NCBI GenBank assembly: GCA_012689325.1
Contig: JAAYEA010000288.1
Location: 1 to 36,130, forward strand
Direction of reading: 5' to 3'
From: Chloroflexota bacterium
GTDB lineage: Bacteria; Chloroflexota; Anaerolineae; JAAYEA01
DNA: 36,130 nucleotides
Positions 7,734 to 15,507 of the stretch are shown piece by piece (the stretch's first letter is position 1; every line of letters starts with the position of its first letter). The notes below the pieces were generated by a model. It was given only the letters and a program-made list of their open reading frames with translations. It did no database searches and was not told the origin of the DNA. Position numbers and translations under genes: made by a program.

Positions 7734-8390
7734 ATGAGCGAGACCTATGGCATTCCCAGGCCAAGCCTGCGGCGCTTGCCGATCTATTACCGCCATCTGA
7801 TCGAGATGGCCGAGCGCCAGGTGCCCTATGTCTCCTCCAAGGATTTGGGGCAAAATGCCGGGGTCCCGGCCTCGCAGGTGCGCAAGGATCTCAGCTATCT
7901 GCACGAGTATGGCCGCCCGGGTGTCGGCTATGACACCAAGGCGCTGGCCGGCTATCTGGAGGAATTCCTGGGCCTAGCCAACGATAAGGAAGCGATCCTG
8001 GTGGGCGTGGGCAACCTGGGGCGCGCCTTGACCCTCTACCCAGGGTTTGCCCAATATGGCCTGCAGATCATCGCCCTGTTCGATATCGATCCGGCCAAAA
8101 TCGGCCAGACGGTGGGCGACCGCGAAGTGCTGCCCATGTTCAAGCTCGTCGACCTGGCCCGGCGGCTCAAGGTCCAGATGGGCATCATCACCGTGCCGCC
8201 ACACGCCGCCCAAGAGGTAGCCAGCGCCATGGTCTCCGGCGGCATCAAGGTGATCTGGAACTTTGCGCCCTGCAAGCTCACCGTGCCCGCCGAGGTGCTG
8301 GTCAAGAGCGAGGATTTGGCCGCCGAGCTGGCCGCCCTATCCCATCACATCATGCGACGCAGCCAGGTTCTGGCGCCCGCGACCGAATAG
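7734..8390 (+). CDS. rex: Redox-sensing transcriptional repressor Rex
   Basis: The product is 218 aa, the usual Rex length. The ATG at 7734 is chosen because GGAGG (7719-7723) sits 10 bases upstream; the in-frame ATG at 7725 touches the Shine-Dalgarno. The N-terminal winged helix (about 1-75) has the family signatures RRLPIYYRHL and the recognition segment SSKDLGQNAGVPASQVRKDLSYL. A Rossmann domain follows with the nucleotide loop GVGNLGRAL, the acidic strand end LFDID and a C-terminal helix used for domain swapping. By family knowledge the dimer binds DNA when NAD+ is high and is released by NADH. It is the first gene of an operon with the NuoF/GltD chimera (38-bp gap), formate dehydrogenase and a [2Fe-2S] protein. 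Two Rex-box-like sites lie in its own promoter and another at 17556, so it probably governs both redox operons. Confidence 0.95.
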   Translation: MSETYGIPRPSLRRLPIYYRHLIEMAERQVPYVSSKDLGQNAGVPASQVRKDLSYLHEYGRPGVGYDTKALAGYLEEFLGLANDKEAILVGVGNLGRALTLYPGFAQYGLQIIALFDIDPAKIGQTVGDREVLPMFKLVDLARRLKVQMGIITVPPHAAQEVASAMVSGGIKVIWNFAPCKLTVPAEVLVKSEDLAAELAALSHHIMRRSQVLAPATE

Positions 8391-8428
8391 GCCGCGCCTG
8401 CCATTAGGCGCGTAAAGGAGCATCCACT

Positions 8429-10399
8429 TTGAGCAATCTGGTCTTTGGAATCTGGGACGGACAGCGAATCGACCATCGCGACGACGGCTACGAAGGCGAC
8501 ATCCCCGCCCAATTGGCCAAGCTGGAGAGTTACCAGCCCGGCGAAAGGGTGCTGGCCGTGATGGGCTGGGATGGCTTTTTGGTCTTTGATGACCAAGTCG
8601 ACGTGATCGACATGGCCCGAGCTTATATGGAGATGGTGCAGGGCGAATCCTGCGGCAAGTGTGTGCCCTGCCGGATGGGCACCCGCGTGGCCTCGGAAAT
8701 CCTGACCCGCATCGCCGATGGGCGCGGGACCGCCGAGGACCTCAAGACGCTGCGCCGCGTGGGCGAGCTGGTCCAGGCCGGGTCCATGTGCGAGCTGGGC
8801 CACACCGGCATGAACGCCGTGCTGGCCATGATGGACCACTATGGGGCCGAGTTCGACCGCGCCATCGCGGAAGGCAAGCGCCGGCCGCGGGGCCAGTATC
8901 ACACCAAGATCACCGCGCCCTGCATCGAGGCTTGCCCGGAGCGCCTGGACATCCCTCGCTACATCGAGTACATCAAGTCCGGCCGCTATGCCGACTCGCT
9001 GGAAGTGATCCGGGAAAAGAACCCGTTGGCCTCGGTCTGCGGGCGGGTCTGCGTGCGTTTTTGCGAGTTCGCCTGCCGCCGCGGCAAGCTGGACGACCCC
9101 GTCAGCATCAAGCACCTCAAGCGCTTCGTCGGCGATGTGGAGATCGATCACGCCGTCAAGCGGCTGCAGCCCCAGGTGCAGGTGCCGCCCGAGGCGCCCA
9201 AAGTGGCCGTCATCGGCGCGGGGCCGGCGGGCATGACCGCGGCCTATCACCTGCTGAACAAGGGCTACAACGTCGAGATCTTTGAGGCGCTGGGCGAGCC
9301 GGGCGGCATGGCCGCCGTGGGCATCCCCGACTATCGCCTGCCGCGCGAGATCCTGCGCACCGAATGGGAGATCATCCAGAGCATGGGCGCCAAGATCCAC
9401 TATTACCAGCGCCTGGGCCAGGATTTCACCCTGCAAGACCTGCGGGACCGCGGCTTTGCCGCCACCTTTGTGGCTATCGGCGCGCAAGGCGGGCGCGGCA
9501 TGGGCGTCAAGGGCGAGGAGGAAAAGCCCCAGGGCTACCTGCTGGGCGTCGATTTTCTACGGCGCATCAACCTGAACGAGCCGCTCCCCAAGGCCCGCGA
9601 GGTGGTGGTGGTCGGCGGCGGCAACGTCGCCATGGACTGCGCCCGCTCCGCGCTGCGGAGAGGCGCCCAAAAAGTGCACCTGGTCTATCGGCGCACCCGC
9701 GACGCCATGCCCGCCGACAAGGTCGAGGTCCATGACGCGGAAGAGGAAGGCGTCGAGTATCACTTTCTGTGCAACCCCACCCGGCTGATGATCGAGGAGG
9801 GGCGCGTCGTCGGCGTCGAGTGCAATCGCCAAGAGCTGGGCGAGCCGGATGCCAGCGGGCGCCGCAGCCCGGTGGCGGTCAAGGGCTCCGAGTTTGTGAT
9901 CCCCTGCGACCTGGTCATCCCGGCCATCGGCCAGCAGGTAGAGACCGCTTGCGTGCAGGGAGAGGGCAGCCCAACCACGACCAAGTACGGGACCATCCAG
10001 GCCGACCCAGATACCCTGGTCACCAACGTGGAGGGGCTTTTTGCCGGCGGCGATTGCGTCTCCGGCCCGGCCACGCTGATCGAGGCCATGGCCGCCGGCC
10101 TGCGCGTCAGCAACTCGATCGACCAGTACCTGCGCGAGGGCAAGGTCACCCTCACCGAAGACGAGCGGATGAGCCGCGTTTTCCGGAGCATCGCCGCGCT
10201 GGATGCGCAGGTACACTCCCAGGGCGATATGGATCGGCTGGGCGGCGCCCAGCGCATGGAAGCGCCCATGCGCGAGGCCCAAGAGCGTATCGATGATTTC
10301 GAAGAGGTCGAGATGGCCCTCACGCCGGAGGATGCCCTGCTGGAGGCGGACCGGTGTCTGCGGTGCTATCGCATCCTCCTCGTCGCAACCGAAAGCTAA
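8429..10399 (+). CDS. NuoF C-terminal/GltD-type chimeric NAD(P)H oxidoreductase subunit
   Basis: The start is TTG; AAAGGAG (8414-8420) eight bases upstream fixes it and there is no nearby ATG. The product is 656 aa. Residues 1-120 resemble only the end of NuoF (SLBB remnant plus the NADH_4Fe-4S domain): ESCGKCVPC gives Cys75, 78 and 81, with Cys121 as fourth ligand. The NuoF FMN/NADH-binding domain is missing. From about 165 the protein is GltD-like: a Cys-rich dihydropyrimidine-dehydrogenase-type Fe-S domain (CIEACPERLDIPRY; CGRVCVRFCEFAC), an FAD loop (GAGPAGMTAAY, about 260) and a pyridine-nucleotide loop (GGGNVAMDCA, about 393). A terminal CLRC motif closes it. It should pass electrons between NAD(P)H and the formate dehydrogenase encoded 13 bp downstream. 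NADH versus NADPH cannot be decided by eye. Confidence 0.85.
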   Translation: MSNLVFGIWDGQRIDHRDDGYEGDIPAQLAKLESYQPGERVLAVMGWDGFLVFDDQVDVIDMARAYMEMVQGESCGKCVPCRMGTRVASEILTRIADGRGTAEDLKTLRRVGELVQAGSMCELGHTGMNAVLAMMDHYGAEFDRAIAEGKRRPRGQYHTKITAPCIEACPERLDIPRYIEYIKSGRYADSLEVIREKNPLASVCGRVCVRFCEFACRRGKLDDPVSIKHLKRFVGDVEIDHAVKRLQPQVQVPPEAPKVAVIGAGPAGMTAAYHLLNKGYNVEIFEALGEPGGMAAVGIPDYRLPREILRTEWEIIQSMGAKIHYYQRLGQDFTLQDLRDRGFAATFVAIGAQGGRGMGVKGEEEKPQGYLLGVDFLRRINLNEPLPKAREVVVVGGGNVAMDCARSALRRGAQKVHLVYRRTRDAMPADKVEVHDAEEEGVEYHFLCNPTRLMIEEGRVVGVECNRQELGEPDASGRRSPVAVKGSEFVIPCDLVIPAIGQQVETACVQGEGSPTTTKYGTIQADPDTLVTNVEGLFAGGDCVSGPATLIEAMAAGLRVSNSIDQYLREGKVTLTEDERMSRVFRSIAALDAQVHSQGDMDRLGGAQRMEAPMREAQERIDDFEEVEMALTPEDALLEADRCLRCYRILLVATES

Positions 10400-10412
10400 C
10401 AAGGGGAATCTG

Positions 10413-13274
10413 ATGGCATCATTCACGAGACACGACCTGAAGCGCATCCATCTCACCGTCAACGGCAGGCCCATCCTCGCCCGCGCCGGTCAAACCGTGC
10501 TGGAGGCCGCCCGCGAGAACGGCATTCATATCCCGACGCTGTGCTACCACGAAAAGCTCAAGCCCATCGGCGCTTGCCGGCTCTGCGTGGTGGACGTGGC
10601 GGGCACGCCGACGCCGGTGACCTCCTGCACCACGCCGGCCACCGAGGGCATGGTGGTCACCACCGACTCGGCCATGCTGGAGAATCTGCGGCGAGAGACG
10701 CTCAAGCTGCTGCTCCTGCGCCACCCGATGAACTGCGCCGCCTGCGAGCTGAACGGCAATTGCCAGCTGCAGGACCTGGTGCACGAGTACGATATCACCC
10801 ATCAGGACCTGCACACCTACGAGATCACCCCCGTCGAATATGACGCGGGGGTCTGGGCCACGCCGCTCATCAAGTATCACCCGCAGCGCTGCGTCCTGTG
10901 CGGGCGCTGCGTGCAGGCCTGCATCGAGATCACCGGCGCGGGCGCCATCAACTTTAAGGGACGCGGCGCCACGACCCGCATCGCGCCGGTGGAGCCGACG
11001 CTCAATTCGCAGGGCGAATGCGTCTCCTGCGGCGAGTGCATGGCCATCTGCCCCGTCAATGCCCTCACCGAGGCCAACGCCAAGCCCAAGGGCAAGCCCT
11101 GGGAAACCACCCGAGTCAAGACCGTCTGCGGCTATTGCGGCTGCGGCTGCGAGCTCGAGCTGAACGTGGTCCACGGCCAGGTGGTGGGTGTGACGCCCGC
11201 CGGGGATAACGGCGTCAACAATGGCGCGCTCTGCGCCAAAGGGCGCTTTGGCTACGGGTTCATCAACCACCAGGACCGCCTCAAGGAGCCGATGATCAAG
11301 CGGGATGGCTATTGGGAGCAGTCCAACTGGGACGAGGCGCTGGACTATATCGCCGACAAGCTGTTGCAGATTCGCGACCAGCACGGCCCGGATGCCATCG
11401 CCGCGCTCAGCTCGGCGCGCTGCACCAACGAGGACAATTACCTGTTCCAAAAGCTGACGAGGGGAGTCATCGGCACCAACAACATCGACCATTGCGCCCG
11501 TCTCTGACACTCGGTCACTGTGGCCGGTCTGGCCGCATCATTCGGCAGTGGCGCGATGACCAACTCGATGTCCGAGATCGAGCACACCGACTGTATCCTG
11601 ATCACGGGCAGCAACACGGCGGAGACCCACCCCATCATCGGGCGCATGGTCAAGCGGGCGGTGCAACGCAACCGGGCCAAGCTGATCATCGTGGACCCGC
11701 GCCAGGTAGAGTTGACCAAGTACGCCCACATCTGGCTGCGTCCCCGCCCAGGCACCGACGTGGCCTGGATCAACGGCCTGATGAACGTCATCATCGCTGA
11801 AGAGCTGTGGGACAAGGTCTACGTCCAGGAGCGCACCGAGGGATTCGAGGCGATGCGCCAGGCCGTGGCGCCCTATACCCCCGAGGTGGTTAGCAAGATC
11901 ACCGGCGTGCCCGCCGAGGACATCCGGCGCGCGGCGCGGATGTACGCCAAGGCGCCACGGGCCATGCAGCTTTACGCCATGGGCATCACCCAGCACTCCA
12001 CGGGCACGAACAATGTCATGGCACTGGCCAACCTGGCCATGCTCTGCGGCAACGTCGGCATCGAGGGCGGCGGCGTGAACCCCCTGCGCGGGCAGGGGAA
12101 CGTACAGGGCGCCTGCGACATGGGCGCGCTGCCCAACGTGTTCCCCGGCTACCAGTCCGTCACCGACGAGGCCGTCTTGGGCAAGTTCGAACAGGGGTGG
12201 GGCACCGGCATGCGGCTCTCCAACCGCCTCGGGCTCATGCTCACCGAGATGTTCCCGGCCATCATGGACGGCAAGCTCAAAGCCATGCTGATCATGGGCG
12301 AGAACCCCGTGCTGAGCGACGCCAACGCCACCCACGTGAAGGAAGCGCTGGAAAAGCTGGACCTGCTGGTGGTGCAAGACATCTTTTTCACCGAGACGGC
12401 GCAACTGGCCGATGTGGTCTTGCCCGCCGCCTCGTTCGCGGAAAAGGACGGTACGTTCACCAACACCGAGCGCCGCGTGCAACGCGTGCGCAAGGCCATC
12501 GACCCGCCGGGCAGCGCCATGCCCGATTGGCAGATCATCTGCGCCCTGGCCGAGCGGATCGGGCAAAAGCTGCAGGAGCGGCGCGACCGCGACAATGGCC
12601 GCAACGCCGCCCGGGCCGCCGCTCGCCCGGCGTATGGTCGCTGGGACTATGCCTCGCCCTCCGAGATTTTCGACGAGATGGCCTCGCTGACGCCCAGCTA
12701 TGCCGGCATCAGCTATGAGCGCCTGGAGCGCGGCGGCCTGCAGTGGCCCTGCCCGACCAAGTATCACCCCGGCACGCCCTATTTGCACAAGGGGCGCTTC
12801 ACCAGGGGCAAGGGCAAGTTCGCCGCCATCGAGTTCGCGCCGTCGGCCGAGCTGCCCAACGAGGAATATCCCTTCTACCTGAGCACGGGGCGCATCCGCT
12901 ACCACTATCACACGGGCACCATGACACGGCGCTCGCCGGGGTTGGAGACCATCGCCCCCGAGGAGCGCCTGGAGCTGAACCCTCAGGACGCGCAGCGGAT
13001 GGGCATCGCCGAGGGCGACCTGGTGCGGGTGACCTCGCGCCGCGGCAGCATCGAGGCCAAGGTCCGGCTCAGCGAGCGCTCGTCGCCGGGGATGGTCTTT
13101 GGGACCTTCCACTTCCGGGAGGTGCCGATCAACGTGTTGACCAACAATGCGCTGGACCCGGTGGCCAAGATCCCCGAGTACAAGGTCTGCGCGGTGCGCG
13201 TGGAACGGGTGCCCACCGCCGAGCGCCCGGCAGCGCCCGAACGCAAAGCGGCGGAGGAACTCCAGCCGGCATAG
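10413..13274 (+). CDS. fdhA: Selenocysteine-containing formate dehydrogenase, catalytic subunit (TGA at 11505 read as Sec)
   Basis: Read as one gene of 953 aa, with Sec365 encoded by the TGA at 11505-11507. The frame continues unbroken to 13274, and the surroundings DHCARL-Sec-HS..VAGL are the classic formate dehydrogenase active-site motif. The ATG at 10413 follows AAGGGG. N-terminal region: a [2Fe-2S] domain (Cys44, 55, 58, 72), a NuoG-like His104/Cys108/Cys111/Cys117 cluster site and two 4Fe-4S ferredoxin motifs (CVLCGRCVQAC; CVSCGECMAIC). Then come a molybdopterin-family [4Fe-4S] motif (CGYCGCGC, about 240) and the large bis-MGD domain. The C-terminal dinucleotide-binding domain contains YPFYLSTGR. 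It should oxidise formate or reduce CO2 at Mo or W, passing electrons to the upstream flavoprotein. It is soluble: no signal peptide or membrane helix. The selenocysteine machinery and cofactor genes must lie elsewhere. Confidence 0.93.
11505..11550 (+). promoter_or_regulatory. Bacterial SECIS element for selenocysteine insertion
   Basis: Directly after the TGA a 7-bp stem (11519-11525 with 11531-11537, one G-U pair) displays the apical loop GGTCT (11526-11530). Eighteen bases separate TGA and loop. From memory, the E. coli fdhF SECIS has the same loop and spacing. An outer CACTG/CAGTG pairing (11516-11520, 11546-11550) is possible. Confidence 0.85.
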
Positions 13275-13295
13275 GTTGAAGCGTTGAAGCATCGA

Positions 13296-13332
13296 GGCTC
13301 AGCCTCGGCCCGGCGCGGCCCGTGGCTGAGCC
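13296..13332 (+). repeat. Inverted repeat in the fdhA-ferredoxin gap
   Basis: Perfect 9-bp arms GGCTCAGCC/GGCTGAGCC enclose a GC-rich 19-base loop. It lies between two genes of the same operon and has no T-tract, so it more likely stabilises or processes mRNA than terminates. A tandem GTTGAAGC duplication sits just upstream. Confidence 0.4.
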
Positions 13333-13356
13333 CATCCATCAATGGGGAGAGAGCGA

Positions 13357-13611
13357 ATGGTCACAGTCTTGGTGTGCTTGGGGAGTTCCTGCTACGTGCG
13401 CGGCTCGGAGCAGATCGCCGCGACGTTCGAGCAGTTGATCGAAAAGGAAGGGCTGCAGAATCAGGTCGATCTGCGGGGCAGCCTGTGCATGGAGCACTGC
13501 GCCATGGGCGTTTCGGTGCGCGTCGGCGAGCGGGTGTATCACCAGCTCAGCCCCGAGGGCGCCGACAAGTTCTTCTATAACGAGATCGTGCCGCTGGCCC
13601 GCGAGTCCTAG
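13357..13611 (+). CDS. Small NuoE-like thioredoxin-fold [2Fe-2S] protein
   Basis: The product is 84 aa. The ATG at 13357 follows a purine-rich GGGGAGAGAG. It corresponds to the thioredoxin-like [2Fe-2S] domain of NuoE/HoxE without the N-terminal helical part. Ligand Cys pairs are in VCLGSSCYVRG (Cys7, Cys12) and GSLCMEHCAMGV. By homology it relays electrons next to a NuoF-type subunit. Last gene of the rex-fdhA operon, 82 bp after fdhA, it is the natural partner of the chimeric NuoF/GltD subunit. A clear paralogue is encoded at 17213-17476 beside the hydrogenase, so each redox operon carries its own copy. Confidence 0.85.
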   Translation: MVTVLVCLGSSCYVRGSEQIAATFEQLIEKEGLQNQVDLRGSLCMEHCAMGVSVRVGERVYHQLSPEGADKFFYNEIVPLARES

Positions 13612-13636
13612 GCCAGGCCGCGGGCTCGCCCGCCTA

Positions 13637-13688
13637 ACACACCACAAGCTGGCTTTCGAGCGACACCGAAAGCCAGCTTGTGGTGTGT
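13637..13688. terminator. 22-bp perfect hairpin between the converging redox operons
   Basis: Two 22-nt arms (13637-13658 and 13667-13688) are exactly complementary around an 8-nt loop. They lie 25 bp after the plus-strand operon and 15 bp after the minus-strand operon. Position fits a bidirectional terminator, but neither side has a T-tract, so the mechanism is uncertain. Confidence 0.6.
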
Positions 13689-13703
13689 CAACAGGGAAAT
13701 CAG

Positions 13704-14252
13704 TTACTTCGAGTTACGCGACACCGCCCAGTTGATGCTCAGGGCGATGGCGCCGCCGATCAGGGCCGTCGCCAGTTGCGGCCATTGCATCATGGTGGCA
13801 ATCGAGGCGGGGATGGACACGCTCTGCGCGCTCCCGCCGATCAACAGGTTGAGCGGGCGGCTCACCAGCAACGTCACCACGCCATAGAGCAACAAGAACT
13901 TGGCCGCCGCCGCGGCGCCCACCGCCAGCCAGCGGTTGGTCCGGCGCAGCGCGCCAAAGGTCGCCGAGTAGAGCGCGTTGCCCATGGCGATAAAGGGGAT
14001 CATCATCCACAGAGGCAGGGGCAGAACGCCCCGCAGCGCCGCGCCCAGCGGCGTCACCATGCCCAAAAGCAGCGCCGGCGTGACCCCGCTCCACAGGACG
14101 GTCAAAAGCAACAGGGCATTCACCAGCGAACCGGTCACCAGTTGGGTCATGCCCAAATTGGGGATGATAACCGCCAGGGCCAGCAGAGCCACAAACTGGG
14201 CCGTGCCAGCCCAGGGCCAAGATCGACTCCATACGTTTTCGCGAGTGTTCAC
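13704..14252 (-). CDS. ECF-S-like small integral membrane protein of the hydrogenase operon
   Basis: The product is 182 aa, starting at GTG (14252) after AGGAGG with a short four-base spacer; no better start exists in this frame. It is almost entirely hydrophobic, with about five to six membrane helices, and resembles the S-component type of energy-coupling-factor transporters. Similar small membrane proteins are, as I recall, found beside [FeFe]-hydrogenase genes and have sometimes been labelled iron hydrogenase although they carry no metal motifs; this one has no cysteines. It is the last gene of the minus-strand operon, 79 bp after the SpoIIE phosphatase. It might import a cofactor precursor or metal for the hydrogenase, but no ECF A or T component is nearby and no ligand is evident. 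Confidence 0.6.
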   Translation of the reverse strand: MNTRENVWSRSWPWAGTAQFVALLALAVIIPNLGMTQLVTGSLVNALLLLTVLWSGVTPALLLGMVTPLGAALRGVLPLPLWMMIPFIAMGNALYSATFGALRRTNRWLAVGAAAAAKFLLLYGVVTLLVSRPLNLLIGGSAQSVSIPASIATMMQWPQLATALIGGAIALSINWAVSRNSK

Positions 14253-14331
14253 TTTTCCTCCTCATGCGCGCCGTGATGCTACAAGGACCAGTATAGGCGA
14301 GCCGCGCGCGGGCGCATATGATCTGCCGCAG

Positions 14332-15507
14332 CTAGATTTTCTCCAGCACGACGTCTTTTTGCCGCTCCTCCAGCACGCGGAGCAGGTCTTTGACGTACAC
14401 CATGCGCATCGGCTCGCCGCGGATCAGGTCGGCAACCTGGTTGGGGTTCAGCGCCATGCCCACCAGCAGCTTGATGCGGTCGGCGGAGAGCAGGATGCGC
14501 GCCAGCCGGGTGGCCGCGTCGCTATCCGGCGGCAGGTCGTGGACCGTCTGGCACTGCTCCAGCAGCTCCACGGTCTGGCCCAGGGTCAGGATGCCCTCGG
14601 TGACCAGGTCCACCCCCTCCAGGGTGGCGGTGGGCGGCGTGCCGGTCTTACGCGACGGGCGGCCCTGGCGTTTGCTCGGCGGCACCCATTCCACTTTCAG
14701 CTCTTTGCCCAGCACGCGCGCCGCGATCTGGGCGGTGGTGCCGCCGCAGATCACCTTGACCCCCTCGCCGCTCATGAGCTTTTCCACGGCCTCCACATCT
14801 CGCGCCTTGTCCGACGGCGGGCCGGTCAGGACGGTGGCGGTGACGGCGCGACGCACGCGCATGCCCACAACGGTGGCATCATCGCCCGGCTTGCCATCGT
14901 ACAATTTGGCGCAGGTGCGCGAGAGCGCCCGGGTGAGCCCATGGGCATCGCCGCCGGTCTGGACCCAGCGCCGCACCGAGACGGCAATGTTCTTCCAGCC
15001 CCAGCCCAGGCGATAGAGGCCGCCCACGCCGGCGTGCACATAGCCGTCGCTGAACATGACCATGTAATCGCCCTCGCGCAGCTTGAAATGCGCCTCCTTG
15101 ACCTTGCGGCCGCCGATCTCCCGCTCGGTGCGGGCGATCTCGGCGATCTCGCCGTCGCGGATCAGGACCAAGGGCGGGTTATCGTATTCCACCAAGTAGG
15201 CCTCGTGGCCGCGATAGACCTTGAGCATGGTCAGCGTGGCATAGGCCAGCTTGCGCACCTGGCACTCCGGCAGGGTCTCGGCCAGGGTCGCCATCACGTC
15301 TTCCACGCGCGCGCCCTGCTCGAACATCGAGGACGCGATCTGGGCGCTCAGGGTGGCGAGGATATTGGCCTTGACCCCGCTGCCCAGCCCATCGGAAAGC
15401 ACCGCAGTGAACGAGTCGGGCGTGGTCGTGATCTTGACGCAATCGCCACACAACTCCTCGCCGTGCTTGGCCAGGGACTCCCAGGAGGTCTCGACGATCT
15501 GGGTCAT
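14332..15507 (-). CDS. SpoIIE-family serine phosphatase linked to the sensory hydrogenase
   Basis: The product is 391 aa. The ATG at 15507 overlaps the upstream hydrogenase stop as ATGA. Residues 1 to about 225 form a PP2C/SpoIIE domain with metal-binding motifs VLSDGLGSGVKA, VMFSDGYVHAG and KPGDDATVV. The remaining 165 residues are not a known catalytic domain to me: they include an ICGGTTAQIAARVLG segment, a Lys/Arg-rich stretch and a helical end. PP2C phosphatases of this type usually dephosphorylate anti-sigma antagonists or other Ser/Thr-phosphorylated regulators. Tight coupling to a PAS-containing [FeFe]-hydrogenase suggests it is the output of H2 or redox sensing, as proposed for group C (HydS-type) clusters. 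Substrate unknown. Confidence 0.85.
   Translation of the reverse strand: MTQIVETSWESLAKHGEELCGDCVKITTTPDSFTAVLSDGLGSGVKANILATLSAQIASSMFEQGARVEDVMATLAETLPECQVRKLAYATLTMLKVYRGHEAYLVEYDNPPLVLIRDGEIAEIARTEREIGGRKVKEAHFKLREGDYMVMFSDGYVHAGVGGLYRLGWGWKNIAVSVRRWVQTGGDAHGLTRALSRTCAKLYDGKPGDDATVVGMRVRRAVTATVLTGPPSDKARDVEAVEKLMSGEGVKVICGGTTAQIAARVLGKELKVEWVPPSKRQGRPSRKTGTPPTATLEGVDLVTEGILTLGQTVELLEQCQTVHDLPPDSDAATRLARILLSADRIKLLVGMALNPNQVADLIRGEPMRMVYVKDLLRVLEERQKDVVLEKI

Noticed and set aside
11505-11507. Stop codon interpreted as a broken formate dehydrogenase pseudogene
   Set aside because: The position is the exact Sec site and a SECIS hairpin with correct loop and spacing follows.
11538-13292. 584-codon minus-strand frame opposite fdhA
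   Set aside because: It is a shadow of the codon bias of fdhA; no domain and no ribosome site.
13680-14276. Plus-strand frame over the ECF-S-like gene
   Set aside because: Gln/Arg/His-rich shadow; the minus frame gives regular membrane helices.
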